Source of the DNA: Halanaerobium saccharolyticum
Lineage (GTDB): Bacteria; Bacillota; Halanaerobiia; Halanaerobiales; Halanaerobiaceae
Direction: 5' to 3'
DNA: 52,661 nucleotides
NCBI RefSeq assembly: GCF_004362045.1
Contig: NZ_SNWX01000021.1
Location: 1 to 52,661, forward strand
This document shows positions 47,350-52,661 of this stretch, piece by piece (within the stretch, counting starts at the first letter, position 1; each line of letters starts with the position of its first letter). Made by a program: the position numbers and the translations under genes. The notes beneath the pieces were generated by a model. That model worked only from the letters and a program-made list of their open reading frames with translations. It had not been told where the DNA came from and made no database searches.

Positions 47350-47814
47350 TTAATTTTGATCCCTTTTCAGGGCTTTTGGTTTAGATAAAATTTCGTTATA
47401 AATAACAGCTTTTTCCACCTCATTATACTGGGCAAATATTTCTCCCAGTGAACTGTTTTTATTCTTCCTTCTTTCTTGCCAGGAATTTTCTCTTTTTATT
47501 TTGTCTTTATTATTCTTTTTCCTTTTGTCTTCTTTAATTTCAGCACTAGATTCTGATTTTTGATTTAAAATTCTTTCTTTACTTTCAGCTGCAGTTTCTC
47601 TTTCAGCTTCTGCAATTCTTTTTTTAACCTCATCCTGATCATAATCAGGATTCATTTTGTTGGAATTTGATTTTTTTTCTTCCCCTGCCTGATCAATAGT
47701 CAGATCAAACCTTTTTCCAATAAAATCAAATCCTCTTTTAAAGAGCGAAAATATTTGAAATAGAATAATGAAAAAAATTATAAATATAGGTAGTACATAA
47801 ATTAGATCTCCCAT
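47350..47814 (-). CDS. Unknown small membrane protein downstream of floA
   Basis: This 154-residue protein has one N-terminal transmembrane helix (about 4-25) with no lipobox, so it is probably anchored with the rest in the cytoplasm. A long Lys/Glu/Asn-rich low-complexity segment (about 45-120) follows, then a conserved-looking C-terminal end (AVIYNEILSKPKALKRD) that resembles the short EIL.PPRA-type tails seen in many Bacillota small proteins. It sits where Bacillus has yqfB-yqfC-yqfD, but I see no YqfC or YqfD similarity. Its position after nfeD-floA suggests a link to membrane microdomains. The function is unknown. Confidence 0.75.
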   Translation of the reverse strand: MGDLIYVLPIFIIFFIILFQIFSLFKRGFDFIGKRFDLTIDQAGEEKKSNSNKMNPDYDQDEVKKRIAEAERETAAESKERILNQKSESSAEIKEDKRKKNNKDKIKRENSWQERRKNKNSSLGEIFAQYNEVEKAVIYNEILSKPKALKRDQN

Positions 47815-47850
47815 GCTTCACCTCCAGCACCAATGGCTGTTTTAAAAGAA

Positions 47851-48837
47851 TTAATTCTCACTCTGATTTTTATTTTCATTTTCTGAAGTATCAGAAATGC
47901 TGGTTCTCATTTTGGTATCAGATTCTATATTTTTCATCTTCATGTAATCCATTACTCCCATATTTCCTTTTTTAAGTGCTTCGGACATTGCCAGTGGGAC
48001 TTCTGCCTCAGCTTCGACCACCTTGGCTCTCATTTCCTGGACTCTGGCTTTCATTTCCTGTTCTTCTGCTACAGCCATTGCTCTCCGTTCTTCAGCCTTA
48101 GCCTGAGCAATTTCTTTATCTGCTTCTGCCTGATCAGTCTGCAGTTGAGCACCAATATTTTTACCAACATCAACATCCGCAATATCAATAGATAAAATTT
48201 CAAAAGCAGTCCCGGAGTCAAGCCCCTTGTCTAAAACTGTTTTCGAAATAGAATCAGGATTTTCCAGTACTTTTTTGTGTGATTCTGCAGAACCAACTGT
48301 AGTAACAATACCCTCTCCAACTCTTGCCAGTACAGTTTCTTCTCCTGCTCCACCAACCAGACGCTCAATATTGGCTCTAACCGTAACTCTTGCAGTTGCC
48401 ATAACCTGAATCCCATCCATGGCTACCGCTGTAACAACTGGAGTCTGTATTACTTTTGGGTTAACACTCATTTTCACTGCTTCCAGTACATCTCTACCGG
48501 CTAAATCAATAGCAGCAGCTCTTTCGAAAGTCAGATCAATTTCTGCCCTCTGAGCCGCAATTAAAGCATCTACAACCCGGTCAACATTTCCTCCAGCCAG
48601 GTAATGTGCTTCCAGCTGATCACTGCTTAAACCTTTACCTGCCTTATGAGATTTAATCATCGGTCCTACAATTGAAGATGGTACTACTCTTCTTAAACGC
48701 ATTCCGATAAGATTAAAAAACCCAACCTTTACTCCAGCAGCGGTTGCCGAAATCCACAATCCAAGTGGGATAAAGTAAAAAAACAAAATAAAGAATAATA
48801 TTAAAGCAACTAAAATTAAAATTGAAAATATCTCCAT
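47851..48837 (-). CDS. floA: Flotillin-like protein FloA
   Basis: This SPFH-family scaffold of functional membrane microdomains has 328 residues. An N-terminal hydrophobic hairpin (about 5-25) anchors it, then come the SPFH domain ([30 protein letters not shown]) and an Ala/Glu-rich coiled coil (about 225-295, [16 protein letters not shown]). The tail is Asn/Ser/Glu-rich. It begins directly after nfeD, whose last codons provide its GAGGAGG ribosome-binding site. The nfeD-floA pair is conserved. Confidence 0.95.
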   Translation of the reverse strand: MEIFSILILVALILFFILFFYFIPLGLWISATAAGVKVGFFNLIGMRLRRVVPSSIVGPMIKSHKAGKGLSSDQLEAHYLAGGNVDRVVDALIAAQRAEIDLTFERAAAIDLAGRDVLEAVKMSVNPKVIQTPVVTAVAMDGIQVMATARVTVRANIERLVGGAGEETVLARVGEGIVTTVGSAESHKKVLENPDSISKTVLDKGLDSGTAFEILSIDIADVDVGKNIGAQLQTDQAEADKEIAQAKAEERRAMAVAEEQEMKARVQEMRAKVVEAEAEVPLAMSEALKKGNMGVMDYMKMKNIESDTKMRTSISDTSENENKNQSEN

Positions 48838-48840
48838 TAT

Positions 48841-50124
48841 TTATTCCTCCTCTGATATTTCTCGAACAACAATCCTGGAACCAGCTACTGCAATAACCTT
48901 AACTCTTTTACCTTTTTCTATAAATCCACCTTCACTAACTGCATCGATCCTTTTACCATCAATTTTTATGGTACCGGCCGGCCGTAATTTGGATATTGTT
49001 TTTGCTTCGCGATTTAAATAATCTTTTTTAGAAGTTGAAGAATAATAATTTTCAGAATCACTTTCTAAAGAAATGGACCTCCATAAATGACTGCTTCCAA
49101 ATTTTCTGACCATAAATATTGCAATGACCAGAGTTATTAGGATTACTGCCAGCAGCACATTTATTGCAATCGAAGTATTCGGAAAAATAAAAAAGAGACT
49201 GATAAAAATTGCTGTAATCCCACTAATTCCGGCAATACCAAAGCCCGGGATAATAAACACTTCTGCCAGTATTAAAATTACTCCAATTATAAAAAGTACC
49301 ACAATACCAGTTCCAATTGCACCTGTAAAAATATGACTGGCAAAAAAGATCAATAAAGAAATTATGCCAACTGTTCCTCCCAGAGCAAAACCTGGAGTCA
49401 GGGCTTCAAAAATCAGAGCTGAAAAAGCAATAATTAAAAGCAGTGAACTAATATAGGGGCTGCTGACAATTCCCATTATCTTTTCTAAATTGCTCTTTTT
49501 AACCGTAACTATTTCATTTAGATTGATATTTCTGGCTGCTGCTACCTCCGCCAGGGAAGAAGCACTGTAATCCGCAATCTGATATTCCAGGGCTTCAGAT
49601 CCCGTTAATGTTAGTAGTTTACCTTCTTCTATGATTCCTTTAATTTTTATTGAGGCATCAACCATTGCTTCTGCTATTTCTGGATTTTTCCCCCTACTTT
49701 CAGCTGTAGCTGCAAATTCTTTCCTTAAAGCAGAAATATATTTTTCCTCCTTCGGTCTTGTTTCTGCAGCACCAATACTGGCCGAGGGAGAAATATATAA
49801 TTCATTTCCTGCCAGAGCAATTAAAGCTGCCGCTGACCAGGCTCTACCGCTGACAAAAGTAATTACTTCTACTTCTGACTCTAAAATCCTATCTCTAATT
49901 TTTAAAGCTGGATCAACATAGCCACCAAGGGAATTGATTTCTATAATTACAAGATCGTATCCGGCTTGCTCCGCTTTAGTTAAATTATGATTAACAAAAG
50001 TATATTCTGCATTATTAATTTGACTATCCAACTGCAGGTGCATTACTTTTGCTTCAGCAGATTCTGGATTAGAAAAACCAAAAACCAATAAAAAAAGTAA
50101 AAAAATTAAAATTTTTCTCTTCAT
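48841..50124 (-). CDS. NfeD family membrane serine protease
   Basis: This long-form NfeD has 427 residues. A signal peptide (about 1-25) precedes a ClpP-like protease domain with the nucleophile region GRAWSAAALIALAGNELY (about 92-109) and SASIGAAE, and a likely catalytic lysine downstream. About five transmembrane segments follow (about 225-345), then a C-terminal OB-fold NfeD domain (about 370-425, GTIKIDGKRIDAVSEGG). It partners flotillins; floA follows three bases later. Confidence 0.93.
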   Translation of the reverse strand: MKRKILIFLLFLLVFGFSNPESAEAKVMHLQLDSQINNAEYTFVNHNLTKAEQAGYDLVIIEINSLGGYVDPALKIRDRILESEVEVITFVSGRAWSAAALIALAGNELYISPSASIGAAETRPKEEKYISALRKEFAATAESRGKNPEIAEAMVDASIKIKGIIEEGKLLTLTGSEALEYQIADYSASSLAEVAAARNINLNEIVTVKKSNLEKIMGIVSSPYISSLLLIIAFSALIFEALTPGFALGGTVGIISLLIFFASHIFTGAIGTGIVVLFIIGVILILAEVFIIPGFGIAGISGITAIFISLFFIFPNTSIAINVLLAVILITLVIAIFMVRKFGSSHLWRSISLESDSENYYSSTSKKDYLNREAKTISKLRPAGTIKIDGKRIDAVSEGGFIEKGKRVKVIAVAGSRIVVREISEEE

Positions 50125-50147
50125 ATTTAGACCTCCAGTTAAGAGGA

Positions 50148-50174
50148 ATAAAGAAGGGGAATCCCCTCCTTTAT
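50148..50174 (-). terminator. Possible weak terminator between yqeY and nfeD
   Basis: A 12-bp stem (ATAAAGGAGGGG / CCCCTTCTTTAT, one G-U pair) with a 3-base loop pairs fully only on the minus-strand transcript. The sequence after it (TCCTCTTAAC) is a poor T-tract, so termination may be weak, or the hairpin may have another role. Confidence 0.45.
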
Positions 50175-50195
50175 AGATTTTTCAAAAGTTAATAT

Positions 50196-50645
50196 TTAAC
50201 TACTCAATTTTTCTTTGACTTTAGAACTGACCATAGAACCATCAGCACGGCCCTTTATTTGGGGCATGATTTTTCCCATTACCTCTCCCATATCAGACAT
50301 GTTTTCGGCTCCAGTTTCTTCTATTATCTGATCAACCAGCTCTTCAACTTCTGCTTCTGACATCTGTGCTGGTAGATATTCCTGCAAAATTTCAATTTCC
50401 TGATTCAACTTTCTCATTACATCTTCTTGACCCGATTTTTCAAAATCCGGTAGAGAATCTTTAATCTGTTTTACCTGTCTGGCAATCACAGCTATCACCT
50501 GCTGATCATCGAGTTCTTCACCAGTTTCAATTTCTTTATTTTTAATCTCTGATCTGGTCATTCTAATAACAGAAAGACGTTCTTTATCTTTTTCCTTCAT
50601 AGCTTTTTTCATATCTTCCATTAATTGTTTTTTTAATTGACTCAT
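50196..50645 (-). CDS. GatB/YqeY domain protein
   Basis: This is a small helical protein of 149 residues related to the tRNA-binding tail of GatB. Family motifs are MKKAMKEKDKERLSVIRM at the N-terminus, LQEYLPAQMSE (about 94-104), and the C-terminal MGEVMGKIMPQIKGRADG. Its role, probably tRNA-linked, is not settled. In Bacillus it pairs with rpsU; no rpsU is present here. Confidence 0.93.
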   Translation of the reverse strand: MSQLKKQLMEDMKKAMKEKDKERLSVIRMTRSEIKNKEIETGEELDDQQVIAVIARQVKQIKDSLPDFEKSGQEDVMRKLNQEIEILQEYLPAQMSEAEVEELVDQIIEETGAENMSDMGEVMGKIMPQIKGRADGSMVSSKVKEKLSS

Positions 50646-50677
50646 ATTTACAACTCCAATCTTTTTAAGCTAATTTT

Positions 50678-51022
50678 TTATCCAGGAGGCCACTGCAGTT
50701 TTCTTCCACCCAAAAGATGAAAATGAATGTGATATACTGACTGACAACCATCATCACCACAGTTGCTGACCAGCCTGTAACCTGATTCAGCAATATCATA
50801 TTCAGCTGCCATTTTTTTTGCCACCTGATATATATGTCCAATTAATTCATTATCTGCCGGCTGCAGATTATTTAAATCAGCAATATGTTTTTTCGGCACA
50901 ATCAACAAGTGCACAGGAGCCTGAGGATTAATATCCTCAAAAACAACAACCTGATCATCCTGATAAACAAAATCCGTATCCATCTCACCTGCAGATATCT
51001 TACAAAATAAGCAGTCTTCCAA
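50678..51022 (-). CDS. HIT-family (Hint-type) nucleotide-binding hydrolase
   Basis: This purine nucleoside phosphoramidase-like protein has 114 residues. The N-terminal CLFCKI zinc-type motif, the HLLIVPKKHI motif (about 38-47), and the histidine triad HIHFHLLGG (about 98-106) are present, ending in the Hint-typical WPPG. The physiological substrate is unknown. It lies between mtaB and yqeY. Confidence 0.95.
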   Translation of the reverse strand: MEDCLFCKISAGEMDTDFVYQDDQVVVFEDINPQAPVHLLIVPKKHIADLNNLQPADNELIGHIYQVAKKMAAEYDIAESGYRLVSNCGDDGCQSVYHIHFHLLGGRKLQWPPG

Positions 51023-51124
51023 GAAAACCCCTCCTTCAAAAAATAAAAATAAAGTTATTTAAAGCCAAAGTTAAATTTTTACTCAGGCTATTAACTATAT
51101 TCTCTTAAAAGAAGAAAACTCCTG

Positions 51125-52435
51125 CTAATTTACAATTTTTCCTTTTAAATGATAGGGGTCAACAGACTCTTCCAGCTTAACATTAACCAGCTGATTCATT
51201 AATTCGTCTGAACCTGACAGCAGAACTTTAAGATAGTTATCAGTATAACCTGTCAACAAATCTGTTTTATGATCCCTAACTTCTTCTATCAGTACCTTTT
51301 TTTGCTGTCCAATAAATTTTTCTTGATAATTAAGCATCAGCGATTCATTGAGCAGACGCAGTCTTTTGCTGTATTTTTTAACCAAGTTTCCATTAAGCTG
51401 CTCCATTTCTGCTGCCGGTGTACCCTCCCGGGCTGAATAAGGGAAAACATGAACTTTTGTAAAGCCAATCTCTTTAACTACCTCTAGTGTCTGCTCAAAA
51501 GTCGATTCTGTCTCTCCTGGAAAACCAACAATTACATCTGTAGTAATTGCCAGTTCCGGTATTTTTTCTCTTAGTTCTGCTACTGTATCTTTAAATTCAG
51601 CCACAGAATAAGGACGCTGCATAGCCTCTAAAATCTGATCACTTCCACTCTGTAAAGGTAAATGTAAATGCGGACAGAAAATATCTTTCTCAGCAATCAA
51701 TCCCAGCATCTCCTGGTCAATTTCTGTACCCTCAATTGAACTCAAACGTACTCTTTTTAACTCCTCTATCTCAGTTAAACTCTTCATTAATTGAGTTAAG
51801 GCTTTACTGTTTCCCTGTTCACTACCATAGGCTCCCAGGTGGGTTCCGGTTAGAATGACTTCTTTAACTCCCTGCTGACTCAGTCTTCTAATTTCTTCAA
51901 CCACATCTTCTTCCCCGCGGCTGCGAACTGGACCACGGGCATAGGGAATAATACAGTAGCTGCAGAATTGATTGCAGCCATCTTCAATTTTAACATTAGC
52001 TCTGGTTGTGTTAGAAAGTCTTTTTAATTCTAAATCCTCATATTTCTTTAGTTCGCTGTATTCTTTAACATCATTTTTAATTGATTTACCGGCCAGCATC
52101 TCTTCAGCCCTATTTAAAATTTGGGCTTTGTTGTTACTGCCCATAATAAAGTCAATTTCTTCTATCTCACTTACCTCATCTGGAAAAGCCTGAGTATAAC
52201 AGCCAACAATAGCCACTATGCTGTCAGGAGAGCTTCTTTTTGCTCTGCGGGCAATCTGTCTTGTTTTGCGAGCTGCCTCATTGGTCACAGTACAGCTGTT
52301 GACAATATAAACATCCGCTTTTTCGGAAAAATCAACAACCTGATAGCCGTTATCTATAAAAATATCAATTACAGCCTCAGTTTCATACTGATTTACCTTA
52401 CAACCCAGGGTGTAAAAAGCTGCTTTTTTAATCAT
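51125..52435 (-). CDS. mtaB: tRNA t6A37 methylthiotransferase MtaB
   Basis: MtaB is a radical-SAM enzyme that converts t6A to ms2t6A at position 37 of ANN-decoding tRNAs. The 436 residues have an N-terminal MTTase domain with three cluster cysteines (TLGCKVNQ near 12, NSCTVTN near 48, VGCYTQ near 79), a radical-SAM core with CNQFCSYC (about 154-161), and a C-terminal TRAM domain (about 372-435). The start codon lies only five bases past the presumed right end of an IS605-type element, whose terminal hairpin supplies the GAGGAGGG ribosome-binding sequence eight bases upstream. Confidence 0.96.
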   Translation of the reverse strand: MIKKAAFYTLGCKVNQYETEAVIDIFIDNGYQVVDFSEKADVYIVNSCTVTNEAARKTRQIARRAKRSSPDSIVAIVGCYTQAFPDEVSEIEEIDFIMGSNNKAQILNRAEEMLAGKSIKNDVKEYSELKKYEDLELKRLSNTTRANVKIEDGCNQFCSYCIIPYARGPVRSRGEEDVVEEIRRLSQQGVKEVILTGTHLGAYGSEQGNSKALTQLMKSLTEIEELKRVRLSSIEGTEIDQEMLGLIAEKDIFCPHLHLPLQSGSDQILEAMQRPYSVAEFKDTVAELREKIPELAITTDVIVGFPGETESTFEQTLEVVKEIGFTKVHVFPYSAREGTPAAEMEQLNGNLVKKYSKRLRLLNESLMLNYQEKFIGQQKKVLIEEVRDHKTDLLTGYTDNYLKVLLSGSDELMNQLVNVKLEESVDPYHLKGKIVN

Positions 52436-52439
52436 CCTA

Positions 52440-52541
52440 TTGACCCTCCTCGGGGCAAGCCCACGAGGATTCCTGCTTCATAGAAGTGGTAACCCACCAT
52501 CTCCACAGGCTTAAAATTCCGTAAGTCCTACGGTATATCCT
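52440..52541 (-). ncRNA. Right end of an IS200/IS605-family element with probable omega-RNA 3' scaffold
   Basis: Between the tnpB stop and mtaB lies a structured 100-nt stretch typical of the omega-RNA (reRNA) that guides TnpB. It has a CCGTA/TACGG hairpin (52519-52533), a GTGG/CCAC-containing stem, and a terminal hairpin CCTCG-t-GGGC-TT-GCCC-CGAGG (52448-52468) followed by AGGGTCAA. The element probably ends near 52440. The 5' part of the RNA would overlap the end of tnpB. The assignment rests on position and fold only. Confidence 0.6.
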
Positions 52542-52661
52542 CTAACTTGCCCTTTTTATTTTTAAACCTTCATTTAAAATATTTATACTGGCGTTAATAT
52601 CCCTGTCATGAACTTCCCCACATTCAGGACATTTCCATTTTCTTATTTTTAGATCTTTAAC
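52542..52661 (-). CDS. tnpB: TnpB (IS200/IS605 family), C-terminal end only
   Basis: This partial gene continues past the window edge, so only the last 39 residues are visible. They contain the second half of the zinc-ribbon ([11 protein letters not shown]) and the RuvC III aspartate region ([11 protein letters not shown]), followed by a short basic tail. This is diagnostic of TnpB, the RNA-guided nuclease ancestral to Cas12. Whether the rest is intact, and whether a TnpA transposase is present, cannot be seen. Confidence 0.88.
   Translation of the reverse strand, partial: VKDLKIRKWKCPECGEVHDRDINASINILNEGLKIKRAS

Overview
The window is a low-GC, gene-dense stretch of a Bacillota (Firmicutes) chromosome. 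Every protein gene and RNA gene I can support lies on the minus strand, so transcription runs from high to low coordinates. The order nfeD-floA-(small membrane protein)-phoH-pgpH-ybeY-dgkA-cdd-era-recO-glyQ-glyS-ppsR-dnaG-rpoD-nif3 matches the Bacillus-type yqeY/yqf-sigA block. The sporulation pair yqfC-yqfD, trmK and rpsU are absent from their usual places. The second block (ruvCAB-queA-tgt-yajC-secDF-recJ-apt-relA-dtd-hisS-aspS) is the usual clostridial arrangement. A SurA/PpiD-type periplasmic chaperone domain, the lack of yqf sporulation genes and the base composition would fit a diderm, non-sporulating anaerobe such as a member of the Halanaerobiales. That placement is inference.

Layout in the direction of transcription. 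52661-52440: the 3' end of an IS200/IS605-type tnpB and its right-end hairpin. 52435-47350: mtaB, HIT protein, yqeY, nfeD, floA and a small membrane protein, closed by a terminator. 47237-37581: phoH (own promoter), pgpH, ybeY, a dgkA-PAP2 fusion, a CNNM/CorC protein, a DUF3048 lipoprotein, cdd, era, deoC and recO, then a terminator. 37500-29723: glyQS, ppsR, dgt, dnaG and rpoD (macromolecular synthesis operon). 29568-27372: a CAT-anticodon tRNA, nif3, RNase P RNA and two unknown 69-codon genes, then a terminator. 27181-26003: an XRE regulator and yebC. 25850-18436: ruvCAB, queA, tgt, yajC, lepB, secD and secF behind one promoter that carries a LexA-like box. 18358-10629: an UbiB-like kinase, recJ, apt, relA, dtd and an MBL hydrolase. 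10504-9227: the SurA_N-TPR protein with its own promoter and terminator. 9103-6052: hisS-aspS. 5994-5775: 6S RNA. 5655-3091: 5-formyl-THF cyclo-ligase, rarA and yigZ. 2991-271: iscR, iscS and mnmA. 265-1: two tandem strong promoters and a leader that appears to drive an rRNA operon just outside the window.

The genes group by job: tRNA charging and modification (mnmA, aspS, hisS, dtd, tgt, queA, glyQS, mtaB, a tRNA, rnpB); DNA repair and replication (rarA, recJ, ruvCAB, dnaG, dgt, recO); protein export (yajC, lepB, secDF); stringent and cyclic-di-AMP signalling (relA, pgpH); global transcription control (rpoD, 6S RNA).

This is mostly a conserved housekeeping region. I found no convincing wholly new multi-gene system. 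The best leads are: the IS605 end that appears to supply the ribosome-binding site of mtaB; a SurA_N-TPR protein without a PPIase domain; a DgkA-PAP2 fusion with altered catalytic motifs; an unknown two-gene unit beside rnpB with a neighbouring XRE operator array; and a degenerate SOS box at ruvCAB.
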